From: Tricholoma matsutake
Lineage: Eukaryota > Basidiomycota > Agaricomycetes > Agaricales > Tricholomataceae
Direction: 5' to 3'
Length of the DNA stretch: 64,000 nt
Assembly: GCA_026075535.2 (NCBI GenBank)
Contig: AP026539.1
Span: 11,098,001-11,162,000, forward strand
Shown here: piece after piece, positions 1-11,035 of the stretch
Numbering within the stretch: position 1 is the first letter of the stretch
Layout: each line of letters opens with the position of its first letter
Notes under the pieces: model-generated
Databases searched by the model: none
What the model saw: only the letters and a program-made list of their open reading frames with translations
What the model was told of the DNA's origin: nothing
Program-made: the position numbers and the translations under genes

Positions 1-1752
1 GACAGTGATTGTCAATTTCTCAGCTGTATGGAACATACCCTGAGCCTGGGGTCCAAGGCCTTTATCGAAGCCATTTGTCCAACACCATCTCGATACAAGA
101 AGAAGAAATTAAAGAAAACAAGAACCCTGGGAGATATTGGGTTAGATGATGAGGATGACGAGGATGAGGATGATGAAGATGATGATGAAGATGATGATGA
201 GTTGGAGTGGCTTGCAAGTCTGGCATGTGATACACCAATTGACAACGACATGGAAGTTGATGAGGACAGGGAGTTTGATCCAGGTGATCTTCTCAGTAAA
301 GTTCTCACTCTTATCAATCAGGTTCAGTTCTTTTCTTTTCTTATTAATATTGCACGCTGAGATTGGTATGCAGATACGTGCTTCTCCACAAGCAAAAGTA
401 TTTTTTGCAACCATGTGCCAAGAAGAAGGTTTGAAGCCTCTCAAATTGATTAAATGGATCCGTATTCGATGGGGATCGATGTATGATCTTGTGGACCGAG
501 TACTATTGAATCAGGCAGTGAGTATTACTTGATTGTTCATGTAATGGCCCTGCTAATCCATTGACAGGCCGTTGACAAGTTCTGCTTGCTGGCCGATGCG
601 AAGACAAAGGTGCCCAATCTCAAAAAGAAGAAATACGGTGATTTCTCTATTGCCCCAGCAGAATGGGAGTTACTTGAGTTGGTACACAATGTTTTGTGAG
701 TAAGTTATCCATTGTTCTACTTTGTTCACTGCAACTCATGAAGAGCTAGGAGACACATGATGCTCAATCTACATTTTCCTCGGAAAAGGTTTCAACCGTG
801 TGGTGCACCATACCTACCCTCGAATGTCTAATTAAGAATTGGGAGATCCTGGAAGCTACTCCGAGATTTGCTCCAGTCTGGCACGGTATTGTAAAAGGAT
901 TAGCGAAATTATGAAGATATAGTATGGCCATCGATCAAACGGACATATTTTTCATTTGTCTTGGTACATTGCCCATTCACTTACCTCAACAGACTATTCA
1001 TCATGTCAATTACCTGCAGCCCTTGAGCCATCCATCAAGCCTGAGTACACAAAGCAGAACTGGACATCTGAAAACTTCAAAAAGGGTCTTACTTCATTTC
1101 AGAAATTAGTATGCTTCCTTCGTGTCCCCTTTCAACTTTAGTCATTAATTACTAGCGTACCTTAGTTTGATGATTACTATGAGCCCCCTACATCCCTTTC
1201 TGAGACACCTGCATCAACCGCAGGTGAGATTTTGATTTCATGTTCATTTTCTATCATTTTCTCATAAGGGTACAGGTTCTCCAGTGAAGCCAAAGGGATT
1301 TGCGATGTCATTCATCCATGCTTCAGTCCGTGGGCGTGTTGAACAAGAGCGTGCAAGCTGCAGCCCATGCCAAGAGTTTCTTGATTACATCAACAGTCCT
1401 TTGGAGATTGGTGAACATGATCCAGTTAAGTGGTGGGGGGTATGTTATCTGATACTTCGAAATACAGCCAATGTCTTACCGTCATTTATAGCATCACCAG
1501 ACACAGTTTCCAGCACTAGCCCACATTGCTTGTGATTATCTTGCTATTCAAGGTTCCTCGGTCCCATCCGAGTGCACATTCTCATCAGGTGGATTGACGG
1601 ATACAAAGGCTCAAAACCAGCTCAAACCGGATACCTTCGAAGCATTGCAGATCCTGAAGTGCTATTACCAGGACAGGCTTATCATCGCAGAAGATGAAGC
1701 TGCTGTGCATGATCAAACGTGGGTACCGATGGAGGTTGATGATGAATTGTGA
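1..1752 (+). CDS. hAT-family transposase, multi-exon, 5' end outside window
   Basis: The last exon (about 1492-1752) encodes the hAT C-terminal dimerisation region: a PALAHIACDYLAIQG stretch, then VPSECTFSSGG, then an LKPDTFEALQILK helix. Upstream exons carry an acidic, lysine-flanked N-terminal segment (residues DEDD and EDD repeats near 150-200) and tryptophan-containing blocks typical of the hAT RNase H-like core. Visible introns include 322-373, 518-567 and 1440-1491, about 50 nt each. The reading frame is open upstream of the ATG at 28 to the window edge, so the true start is probably outside. Not every splice junction can be resolved (the one near 698-788 does not close cleanly), so this may be a decaying copy. 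hAT transposases are cut-and-paste enzymes that make 8-bp target duplications. The family call is firm; intactness is not. Confidence 0.72.
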
Positions 1753-1864
1753 TCTCATATTCTACCTACTCCTGAACTGTGTACATATCTGCATGATCTA
1801 TTCTCTGCTCACCCGCTTCTGTTCTTGTTGCTCAAATTCATATGTGAGATTTTTTTTTTTTGCT

Positions 1865-2030
1865 AACTAGGTTCTACGGTTTGAACCTCATTTGAACCTG
1901 AACTGCCGAACTTGGTTCTCTCGGTTCTGGTTCACGGTTCTGGCTACCCCCTCCTTGCTGCCTGGTTCTGGTTCTGGTTCGGAGAAATAGCTCAGAGAAC
2001 TGGACTGAACCGAACTTCGGCATCCCTACC
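1865..2030. repeat. GGTTC-rich hAT-like terminal sequence, left block
   Basis: Dense alternation of GGTTC and GAACC pentamers (for example GTTCTGGTTCTGGTTC near 1966-1981). It ends in CCGAACTTCGGCATCCCTA, whose reverse complement resembles the subterminal and terminal sequence of basidiomycete hAT elements. It abuts a fragment of hAT transposase that starts mid-domain at 2031, so an element probably inserted into or truncated that gene. No clean 8-bp target duplication could be picked by eye. Confidence 0.5.
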
Positions 2031-2255
2031 ATCCAAGGATCTGCCACTCCATCAGAACGAGCCTTCAGCAGTGGTGGAATCACAGGTACTGCCCACTGAA
2101 ACAGCCTGTCTACTGACATTTTTGAAGCTCTGCAAATTCTGAAGAGTGCATATCACAATCAGCATGTGGCCATGGTTCATCAAGCAGCTGAACATGTTGA
2201 TACACTTATTGCAGTATTGGATGAGGTTGGCTATAGTTCAGATGAAGAAGAATAG
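2031..2255 (+). pseudogene. Second hAT transposase fragment (dimerisation domain only)
   Basis: Translation gives IQGSATPSERAFSSGG, then an internal TGA, then DIFEALQILKSAYHN and a short acidic tail ending SSDEEE and TAG (2253-2255). This is the same C-terminal domain as in the gene at 1-1752 but a clearly different paralogue (SERAFSSGG versus SECTFSSGG). It lacks everything upstream, because position 2031 is immediately preceded by the GGTTC repeat block. A non-functional remnant. Confidence 0.75.
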
Positions 2256-2329
2256 TTACTTCTACTATACTTTTGGTCCCAAAAATGTCCTATTTTGTTT
2301 TTTTATACCTATGATAAAGTTTGGTTCCC

Positions 2330-2480
2330 CATTCAAACCCCCTTGAACCTGAACCAGATGCTCCTGAACTTGAACCTGGAGGTTCAGGTTCAGGTTCAAG
2401 CATACTTCTCCTGAATCTAAAGTTCAGTTCTAGGTTCTCCAAAATCCCTTGAAGAACTGAACTGAACTGAACTTTTCTAG
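2330..2480. repeat. GGTTC/GAACC-rich hAT-like terminal sequence, right block
   Basis: Runs of GAACCTGAACC, GGTTCAGGTTCAGG and GAACTGAACTGAACTG, similar in style to the block at 1865-2030. The two blocks flank the second hAT fragment and may be the two ends of one degraded element or two separate terminal relics. Confidence 0.45.
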
Positions 2481-2499
2481 CACTAGCACAGCATATCTG

Positions 2500-4750
2500 A
2501 GTTCTCTAAGGGGAGGCTGAGCATTCATGTGAGTACAAAATGACAATGACATCATGGATGCCAGATCACAGGAGTTGTATACCAGTGTGTGGCCTGTCAG
2601 TATTGTTGTGAAACCAGACTTGACCAGAGCCCATGATTGCATGGGGCATGAAATGTTCTCCTGCATGATGAATGATACCCTAAATGTTGTAACAGACATG
2701 GCTATCTCCACAAGCAATGCACAGCAATTGATCCAAGGGTGGTAAAGCATGATCCAGTTCAAAAGCTAATAGTGGAGGGGACTGCACAAATCTAGTCCTA
2801 TGAGATAGATTGACATTGCAAGCTGGACATCTTGTACCTACAGATATTGCCCAATAATTGATAGAGGCCTGCAAGGTCATTCCTGGGTGTACACAAGTAC
2901 TTGTTTCACAGTTACCTGATTCCAATGGGTACTAGTCAGTGTGGTGTTCCTGTGGACAGAAAAACTTTGAAATTGTAATAGGATCAGTACTTTGAAGTAA
3001 GCACTCTCAGATGCACTGAACACTAGCATATCTGCCAAATGTAAAAAGTTCTGAAATCCTTGCAAGATGGCACCTCATGAAATCCCTGATTTGTTTGAGA
3101 GAGAACCATTGCATTTCAGCCTCCAAGTCTGAGTCAGTGAGGATGCTTTCATGGTGCTTAAAACATTGGATAAGTAAATCGGGAAGTTCAGTGCACTTCA
3201 TGCCAATTTTCAGTATTGGCAGCAGGATTTTCTCCCCATATGTTGAAAAGAACTGTGAACATGGTATCATAAGCACAGCTGTTATGGAATGCATGGGAGG
3301 GCTTGCACTTCAATATACCTGGGTTGGTAACCTTAGTCATTTGTTTTGGTGTGGTGACAACAATGGTACCATTGTGTGTGGAATGACAAGAACAGATTTT
3401 GGATCAATCACTTTCCAATCATCAACATCTTGTGACTTGATGAAGGGATCTGATTTACTCCATCTATAGCAGGATGGACTGTTGAAGGCATGTAGTTTTT
3501 TTCTTTCCATTCTCTAAATTGTTCAATCACTATGTTTCTACAATCAGCTGCCCTAGTGATCAACCTTGGGAGCTTGTCTTCAAATCTGAGCTATGTAACA
3601 TGTTACATTATCCAACAATTCAAGCTCTCAAAACTCCTGAGGCAGTGCTCCTGAGGCCAGTAATCTTGCTAGGATAAAAGCTTGACAATATCAAAGTCAC
3701 TGCAGCTGTAGCACTTCTGGACAGGGCAGTATAATGTCATTGGTGCAAATGACATTGACTAAGATCCACAACATTGAATGGTCTAGTTTTCCCCTCTGAA
3801 GCATAGTCTGTTATCACAAAATTAGAGAGAGCTTCAATCTGATTCCTCAATACAATGAGTGATGTGTCATCTGGCAATTTGCAGTTTGTTGTAATGCTTG
3901 TGATATAACCTCTTTCCCATTTCGAAGCTTGTGCAATTGCCATGCATGCACAGTACCCTCTTGTCCTTTTGTATTGCACATCTCTATTTCTGCATTGTTA
4001 TGCATTATAGGCATGCCAATACATATGAAAAGTTTGCCAGGTCTGAGTTTTGTGTTTGCACAGGTAGGCTGCTCTAAAAGTATGTTTCATATGTTTTCCA
4101 GTATTTAATCATACATTGGATCCTCAGACCCACAGTTTTCCTTTCCTGCCAGTCTTGTAGATCCTTTGAGGGTGTCAAGACCTGACATTCCATCTGGAAT
4201 TCTGATCATTTCCACTGATCTTTCTGGCTGCCTTGCAGCATGGCTTACCTCCTGTCCAGAGCACAGCTTGGTGATAAATTTCCCTTGTTTCAATTATGAT
4301 GAGGCAGTTCTAGGTCATTGCCTTGGGAGGCTGGTTGTGAAAGTCATCCCAGACATCTAGGCATTCATATCGCACATTCATATTTTGCATTAGTTGAAGC
4401 TGGCATTCAAAAAATTGGTACACTGTGTAAGCTTCATCCCATGTTGCAGTCTTGCTCTTAATATCTAACCCATTCCTCCATGGCTTGAAAAAGGTAAGCA
4501 TAGTGCTGCAGTAATACTTGTGATCTCCCTAGTTGCAACATAGCATAGTTTCTCTGAAGAAGTTTGGTATCCATGCACTTTTCAACAAATGTGCAGTGTG
4601 GGTTTCTGCCAGTGGATGATCACTCAGGAAACAGTGAAGGCCCATAGTTGAGGTTGATGCCTGTTCAGCAATGCCATCAACCTGCATGTGTTGTGCATCT
4701 TCAGCACAATTTTCCAGTTCAATCTTTGATTCCTCATCTGTGTCCATCTC
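2500..4750 (-). pseudogene. Decayed transposon-type helicase with UCH-like tail
   Basis: Read on the minus strand from about 4747 down, fragments in several frames follow the order of a large protein that I recall from Agaricomycete genomes. They are HPLAETHTAHLL (about 4630-4600), MLTFFKPWRNGLD with RYECLDVWDDFH (4501-4330), TDYASEGKTRPFNVVDLSQC (about 3815-3750, late SF1 helicase motif region), RFEDKLPRL with IEQFREWK (about 3590-3510), then CPACNVNL and PPLLAFELDH (about 2830-2750) and GEHFMPHAIMGSGQVWFHNN (about 2670-2610), which resembles a ubiquitin-hydrolase-like C-terminus. There are many stops and frameshifts and almost no CpG. No single ORF survives. The family memory is inference; a profile search would settle it. 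Confidence 0.55.
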
Positions 4751-4766
4751 AGGAGAAACATCCTCT

Positions 4767-5267
4767 CACAAGAGGCAGAGCAATATATTACCCTGGAGAA
4801 TATGTTGGGAATAATAGGGAAAAAAGACACTTTTTCCCTGGGGAAAAATAAAAGGAACCATCAGTAAAAAAATGTTATTTTCCCCACACTTTTCTCTTTG
4901 CTCTTGCTCAGCAAAAATAACTTGTCCATTCCCAGGAGAAATCAGGTGAAAATGGAGGGGAAATATATCTTTTCCACATTTTTTCTCCTGACTTCCACAA
5001 TTTTTTCACCTAGAAACAGATTAGTTATTTTTCCACAGAGAAAAAAGTAGGAATATGTGGGAAAATGACCTTTTTCCCCTAATGTTCACAAGTTTTTCTC
5101 CTGGAAACAGATTAGTTGTTTTCCTGCAGCAACCAAAAGGACAAAGTGTGGGAAAATAACATATTTTTACTGATGGTTCCTTTTATTTTTCCCCAGTGAA
5201 AAAGTGTCTTTTTCCCCCATTATTCCCAACATTTTCTCCAGGGTAATATATTGCTCTGCCTCTTGTG
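4767..5267. mobile_element. Foldback MITE, copy 1 (about 140-bp TIRs, TCT target duplication)
   Basis: The ends are inverted repeats starting CACAAGAGGCAGAGC (4767) and ending GCTCTGCCTCTTGTG (5267). Inverted similarity continues inward for roughly 140 bp on each side (for example GGTAATATATTGCTCTGCC against GGCAGAGCAATATATTACC). It is flanked by TCT at 4764-4766 and 5268-5270. The centre holds two diverged copies of a GAAACAGATTAGTT motif. It has no coding capacity. A close second copy lies at 37496-38017 with the same flanks. A 3-bp duplication suggests mobilisation by a PIF/Harbinger-type transposase. Confidence 0.85.
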
Positions 5268-5323
5268 TCTAGGGTTGTGTGCATTTTTTTCTTTGCAGAT
5301 CTTAGCTTTTCCTGTTGATGAAG

Positions 5324-5380
5324 AGAGATTTAATCATACAGTCTACACACAGAAGAGCACACTTAACCACTGAGCTACCA
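5324..5380 (-). repeat. Degraded tRNA-like (SINE-head-like) sequence
   Basis: On the minus strand the sequence reads GGTAGCTCAGTGGTTAAG, a good match to a tRNA D-arm and box A. About 45 nt later comes GTATGATTAAATCTC, a weak box B. The acceptor and T-stems do not pair well, so it is not a functional tRNA. It is probably a tRNA-derived retroposon relic. Confidence 0.4.
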
Positions 5381-5439
5381 AACAGTTATTTCTTTACATA
5401 CATTTAATACCTTTATTACCCAACCAAGGTGCATACATA

Positions 5440-6640
5440 ACTGGAATATGCATAGCACTGCTGCACACCACCGTCATCAACACCATCTCCCTCCCTTCCT
5501 CCTCTCCACTCTTCCACCACCACCACTCCATGCAGACCCACCACCAGTGCTCCCATGCCCACTTCCACCATCACCACCACCTTCAAACGAGCTGACTGGA
5601 CAAAATGCAGGCCCAAATGATGGCAACTGTTGTTTGGGCCATAGATATGTTTTTCTTTTTTTTTCTTTTTTGTTTTTGTTTTTATCAACCAACTAATTGT
5701 ATTTTGTTGCTTTTTAGGTTGTATACTACTAGGGACAACCTGCCACAATGAAAAATGCACAAAGCATGCCCACACCCACCCAATCCCCTCCTCCCCATTC
5801 AAATGGGATGTGAGGCTGTCAACATGGGTCAGGAAAGCACAGAGGGACACTGGGAGACCCCAGAAGGAGGATACCTACCCAGTAAGCACCCAGCAACCCC
5901 CCATACATGTGCCACATCACACTGATGCACTCAACCCCCCCCAAAACAGAATCCCACAACAATGCCAACTCACAGGCCCCAGCACCACCCCATGCCAATG
6001 AGCAACTGCTCATTGGGTGGATGGTGGGTGCACCAGGGCCATACAACAACAACAACAACAATCACGAGCGGGACAATGATGACACACCACCTGCCCAGGC
6101 ACAGGGACAGGAGATGATGATGACACACCACCCACCCCCAGCCTCACGAGCAACTGCTCATAGGGTGGTTGGTGGGTGGAACAATGCCCAGGTGCAGGGA
6201 CAGGAGATGACAATGACACACCACCCACCCCCAGCCTCATGAGCAACTGCTTGTGGGGTGGATCATGGGTGGAATGACAGACAACACACCTAGCACAGTG
6301 GGGCCATGCCCCCTCCCCCTCCCCTGCACTTTGTGTGGGGAGGAATTTTTTTTGTACTTTCAATTATTTATTAGTATTGTGCCCCCCCCTCCCCCATTTT
6401 GTGTGTGGGAGGTTGCTTAGATTGTTAAATTCTTATTTAGTTGAGATTTTTTTCTTCATGTTTTTACCTCCCCCCTCGTGTCAAACACAAGGGGTTAGCT
6501 TTTTATGTATATAAATAACACTCCCTCTTGCATCTTGTGAGAGGGAGGATTTTTTGTTTATATATGTAATCACAATCATCCCCACTCCCTCGCATTCAAA
6601 CGTGAGGGATGTGGTTAATTAAAGTTTTGATCTTAATTAC
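5440..6640. repeat. Non-coding modular hairpin element, copy 1
   Basis: It contains hairpin A (5611-5639, GCCCAAATGA paired with TTGTTTGGGC) and right after it an intron-like module (5645-5717, with ACTAATT and TTTTTAG). Next come CCCCATTCAAATGGGATGTGAGG, two copies of hairpin B (GAGCAACTGCTC and a variant near 6145 and 6241) set in CACCACCCACCCCCAGCCTC, and a string of C-rich/G-rich hairpins each followed by a T-rich run (6300-6350, 6380-6410, 6470-6495, 6520-6550, 6580-6610). There is no credible coding frame; the long ORFs are shadows of pyrimidine-rich repeats. The same modules recur near 13200, 30780, 41400 and 50906. Confidence 0.6.
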
Positions 6641-6696
6641 TTCGACAAAAATTAAGAGTTATGAGTCTGAGTGTCATAAATAAACCTTATATTACT

Positions 6697-6790
6697 AACT
6701 GAGAATGCTCAACTGGTTGAGCACACATGTTTGGTTTGTCATGTGATCACTCTTATCAAGATGCCTTGAGTTCAATCCTTACTCTGCACA
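6697..6790 (+). repeat. tRNA-like sequence with long variable arm
   Basis: It has an AATGCTCAACTGG box A-like motif with a perfect D-stem (GCTCAACTGGTTGAGC), an ACATG/CATGT anticodon-stem-like pair, a long variable region, and GAGTTCAATCC (6768-6778), a good box B. The shape resembles a class II (Ser/Leu-type) tRNA, but the loop and acceptor pairing are poor. It is most likely the head of a SINE or a tRNA pseudogene. Confidence 0.45.
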
Positions 6791-6878
6791 AATATATTTT
6801 GTAGGCACTTGGACAACTTAAGACTTGAAATTTGACTATCCATTAGGGTATACTCTAAGTTGAGCATCTGGAGTAGCT

Positions 6879-7119
6879 GGAATCCAGTTGGAATAACTGG
6901 AATAACTGGAATCCAATTGGAATAGGTGGGGGAGGGTAAATTACAGCCACTTTTCTGCCTCCTGATTGGGCATGTGGGTTGCGAGAAGATGCACCATCTG
7001 GAATCCAGTCGGAATAACTGGAATAACTGGAATCTGATTGGAATAGGTGGGGGAGGGTAAATTACAGCCACTTTTCTGCCTCTTGATTGGGCATGTGGGT
7101 TGCAAGAAGATGACCTTGG
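6879..7119. repeat. Two-copy 121-bp tandem repeat
   Basis: The unit starting GGAATCCAGTTGGAATAAC at 6879 repeats from 7000 with only scattered substitutions, including the shared block GGTGGGGGAGGGTAAATTAC. Inside each unit GGAATAACT itself repeats. Period is 121 bp by direct position counting. Confidence 0.85.
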
Positions 7120-7199
7120 GCCTTGGTCTCAGGCTCAGCACCAGCATGTGGTCTGGTGCTGGTAACAGACTCAGCATTGGGCCTGGCAGCAGCTTTCCA

Positions 7200-7627
7200 T
7201 TGGCCAGTCAGTTTGGAAATGTGTCAGGAAGGTGGAGGGTCATTAGGATAGTGTGCCAGAGACACACTCCCATTGTTTCCTTTGATTGCTTTGAATCTGA
7301 ATGCTCTTTCAGGACCCTGTGTGGTTTGCCACTGCAGAACATGGTCAAAGAAGTCTTCTATGACACTCTTGTGCATGTTCCATGGGTCTCTCAATTTGAA
7401 CCTGGCTGGGAGATATTCAGGATTGATGAATAAAGAGGTCTGATCAGCAATTGCTTTGAATGGGACATGGCAACTATGACCATTGTTGGCTAGCTCTGCA
7501 TGCAGATAAGTAATGGTTTGTGGAATAGGAAGTCATCATACAACATAAACCATTCCTCTAGTTCTTTTTTCTTGTATTGTGATCCTTTCCATTGTGTTGG
7601 CAGGATGGGGAGCCCATCTTTAGTCAT
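7200..7627 (-). pseudogene. Unrecognised coding relic (minus strand)
   Basis: Two overlapping frames read on the minus strand look protein-like. The first has MTKDGLPILPTQWKGSQYKK and ELEEWFMLYDDFL. After a shift near 7500 comes FKAIADQTSLFINPEYLP, then FKLRDPWNMHKSVIEDFFDH. The amino-acid composition is ordinary and not low complexity, unlike the other frames. I do not recognise a named domain. It may be part of another transposon-encoded protein, perhaps related to the helicase relic upstream. Confidence 0.35.
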
Positions 7628-7664
7628 CTTTAGTTGGGTTTGTGTTATGTCACATTGCATTGCC

Positions 7665-7926
7665 TGTTGAAATTAATTACCAATATTGTTGCATGTGCAT
7701 ATTCTCCCACATTAATTACCAATATTGATACATGTTTCATATGCATATTCCTCTGGAGTCATGTGATATCCTTACTATTATGTATATAAGGAGAACCTGT
7801 ACTGTAGTAGGAATATAGTGTTCTTACCTCTGCTAACCCCTAGCTGTAAGTCTAACTAAACCCCAGGTAGGTTGTAAGGAACGTGTTGTCTCTTCCCCTG
7901 TGCAGCATATATAGTCTGCTCCAACA
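7665..7926 (+). repeat. 5' LTR of Ty1/copia element
   Basis: Starts TGTTGAAATTAATTACC and ends CTCCAACA, giving the TGTTG..CAACA inverted ends expected of an LTR. A TATATAAGG-type promoter lies at about 7782-7791. It is followed at once by a tRNA-primer-like site and about 215 bp later by gag. No matching 3' LTR is present, because the element is truncated at 12544. Confidence 0.75.
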
Positions 7927-7945
7927 GGTTATGGGCCCAGCTGGG
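7927..7945 (+). other. Primer-binding site of the copia element
   Basis: GGTTATGGGCCCAGCTGGG directly abuts the LTR end. A GGTTAT.. primer site right after CAACA is the usual arrangement in copia elements, where minus-strand synthesis is primed by a tRNA (often initiator Met). The exact tRNA match was not tested. Confidence 0.6.
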
Positions 7946-8141
7946 CACGTTGCGAACGCGCCTTAATTGGCTGTGAACGACGTTGACTTCATCATCTCCA
8001 AATTATAACCTTGTGCTCTTTGTGAGCTGCATCGCGCTCCCTGCGAGCTGCACTTAAAACCTAGGCTGACTAGGGTTAACCACTCTGAAGGAGTGTTTTT
8101 TCCTGAGATTGTGAAACATGTTCTCTTGGATAAAAGACTGA

Positions 8142-10403
8142 TTGAGCGCTTATAACAGCCACCACCACAAAATCATGTCTTCAACCCTTGAAAAACTTGT
8201 ACAAACTTTCAATGGCTCAAATTACATTCAATGGGCCGACTCCATGAAGGCGTGGCTCAGGTCTCAGGGCCTCTGGCAGATAACTAGTGGGGCGGAAATC
8301 AAACTGCCTCCGGTGCCTCCTTTGACGGCGATGAATGCTACTCTCATAGTGGATGCTACTACCAAGCTCCAGACCTGGAGCAACAAAAATGACCAGGCTA
8401 TTGGTAGCCTAGTGCTCCACCTGGCCCCCTCCATTCAGCAGTGTGCCAACACCAAGGACACTGCTGAGGAGGTGTGGGACCTCATTCACACCGATTATGG
8501 TGTCAATGGCCCCTCCCAAGTCTTTGCAGACTTTAGGTCTGCAATAGCAATCAAAATTCTGGCTGTGAATCCTGCACCAGAGATTGCTAAGATGGCTGAC
8601 AAGTTTGAGCACCTCATGGCTGCCAACATTGCCATCCCCGAACTAGTTCAGGCAATGATCCTACTTGCTGTGATGCCACGTGAGTATGATTCTTTGTCCG
8701 CCACGGTCCTTAACACGACCGCTACTAGTGCCTTGATGTTTAAACATGTCAAGGACTCCATTGTCGCTGAAGCCTCAAGGCGCATGGCAGTAGGAAAGCC
8801 TGCTGGCCAGCCTCAGGCCAACAAACTTTCCGCTGTCAAATGCAAAGGGGGAAACCCCAAATGGCAGCCCAAAGAAGGGCAAAACAACAATGGAGATTCA
8901 TCCCAAAAACGTGGATGATGCGGGGACAAAAAGACTAAGGAGGAAAAGCCTAAAGAGAAACATACCCACCTCGCCTCCAGTGCCTTTACCACCATAAATG
9001 GTAATGGCACCATCATACCGCCGATGCCGCTCATTCAGTGCATCAAAAAGCATGACCACACTCCCACAAGGGATCCTCGCCGCCGACTGCCTGCACAGGC
9101 ATATACAGGTGTGGCCTCTACCTCTCATTTGGTTTATGCCAAATATCAGCAAGCTTGAGACACCCTCGAGCAAATGCATCTTCCGCACAGCGCAAAAAAT
9201 CTGCGACTGCTGGAAGAGCACCTAACAGTGTGAGAAGGTAAGAGGAGGAGGATCGAACCAGAACTGAGGATCATGGAGGTAGAAGACGACATTGTCTCCC
9301 TTGGATCAGAACCTCTGGTTTCTGATGAGGAAGTATGGAAAGCCATCAATGAGATGCTCATCAATGAACCGCTTGAAACAGGAGGATATGATGACAGGTC
9401 AGTCCTTTTCCCTGCCACAAGCACTAAGATTAATATTCCAATGATTACAGCAAACTTTTCATGTGAAATTTTACCGCTATTAAATGTATCATGGAACTAT
9501 TTAGATCTTAATATATGTGTTATGTGTGCAAATGGAAATTGTAAGAAAGGTGCCAACTGGATCATGGATTCAGGTGCATCAAAACACTTCACTGGTGAAA
9601 TGAAAGATTTCACTTCTTACGAGCCGTTACCGATAAAGGACTCTACCTTGGTTCAAACAGCCACAGGTACTACTCATATAGTAGGAAAAGGAGCAGTCTT
9701 CATTAGACATCAGGTAGTATGTCACAGGAAGTCAGAGACGCATGAAACACGATTATACCCTGTCTACTACATACCCGACATTAATACTCGATTAATGTCA
9801 ATGGGCATCTTCTTACAAGACGGAAGTGATGTGCATGATTCCTCCACACACATTTCATTTATCGAGAAAGGAAACCCAATTATGCATTGTGTCCCTCTTA
9901 GGAGAAGTGACACAATTTATTGGGCTCAGACTCATATAATGAGCACCAAAAAGGTCAATGTCGCAACCATATACATCACTGACTACTTGACTTGGCATAG
10001 GCAACTTGGACACCCATCCAAAGAGGCACTAGGGAAAATGCCTAATAGCACCATCAAATTCCTGAGGAATTTAATTATTCCTAAAGACAAAATTATATGT
10101 CCAGGGTGCGCTGAAGGGAAAATGACATCAAAATCTTTTCCCAAATCAAATTCATGCACAGAGAAACCCTTTGAATTAATACATTCCGATCTAAAGGAAC
10201 TCCCAGTACTATCGTACCACAAACATAAATACTTTATTGTATTTCTGGATGACAAGATGTCACATATCTGGGTCCAGTGCCTTAGAAATAAGTCTGATGC
10301 TGCTGCAGCAATTAGACAATTTCAGGCAATGGCTTTGACCCAGGGGGGGAGTTCAAAGATCGTGAGCTACAAAATACACTCAAGGATTTTGGCATCAAAA
10401 TAG
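8142..10403 (+). pseudogene. Ty1/copia gag-protease-integrase ORF with three TGA stops
   Basis: One continuous frame carries gag (MSSTLEKLVQTFNGSNYIQW, then a UBN2-like LLAVMPREYDSLSATVL region), the protease (WIMDSGASKHFTG, catalytic DSG at about 9570), the GAG-pre-integrase motif (YLTWHRQLGHPSKEALGKM) and the start of the integrase core (LIHSDLKELP; YFIVFLDDKM). It is interrupted only by in-frame TGA codons at 8916-8918, 9156-9158 and 9231-9233. It leaves frame at a run of seven G at 10343-10349, after which integrase continues in another frame. Copia polyproteins make the capsid, maturation protease and integration enzyme. This copy is dead but recognisable along its length. Confidence 0.88.
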
Positions 10404-11035
10404 AGATGTCTGCACCCCACATTCACCAACAGAACGGGCGCACAGAGCACACCATAAGGACAATAATGGAAAAGTCGCAAACCCTGCAATTTACTGCTTG
10501 TCTACCACAATCATGGTGGGAATTTTGCATTGAACATGCAACACACCTATACAACCGAACCCCAATAAGGTGCCTGAAATGGCTGACACCTTTTGAGGAC
10601 CTGACGAAGGTCCGCCCAGATCTAAACAATCTGAAGGTCTTCAGTTGCGGTGCTTACATCTATCTACCCAAGGAGAAACGTCCAACCACATTAGCTCCTC
10701 AATCAGAGTTAATGATGTACCTTGGATTAGAAGATGGCATTAAAGCATACCATTTCATGCAACTTAATGGCGCAATATTCATTGGTGCTACAGCACTATT
10801 AGATGAAACATTGTTCCCATGCTGTCCCAGAGCTAAAACTCCTGCCAAGACAGACCTTGGTCTCCAGAACCAGAAGATGACGACCACTCATCTGGAACAG
10901 ATGGCGATAATTCTATACTGCCACAAAATCTGCCCCTTCCTCCATCATCAGAAAATGATGATGATGATGATGTACCAAGCGAGCAAAAGGCGCATGATGA
11001 TGCAACTGACACTCCTCCTCTGCCACCTCCAGTAA
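10350..11035 (+). pseudogene. Copia integrase, C-terminal part (after frameshift)
   Basis: The frame continues from the poly-G run with EFKDRELQNTLKDFGI and MSAPHIHQQNGRTEHTIRTI (catalytic E region of the integrase), then WWEFCIEHATHLYNRTP and the LKVFSCGAYIYLPKEKR block seen after the catalytic core of copia integrases. It degrades into low-complexity sequence near 10960 (ATGATG repeats). Confidence 0.82.

Noticed and set aside
12..317. Minus-strand ORF with a long poly-serine run
   Set aside because: It is the antisense of the acidic GAT/GAA-repeat segment of the hAT gene; the run is compositional.
5416..6363. Several His/Pro- and Gly/Val-rich ORFs on both strands
   Set aside because: They follow CAC/CCC and GTG/GGG runs of the hairpin element and overlap on both strands; no domain.
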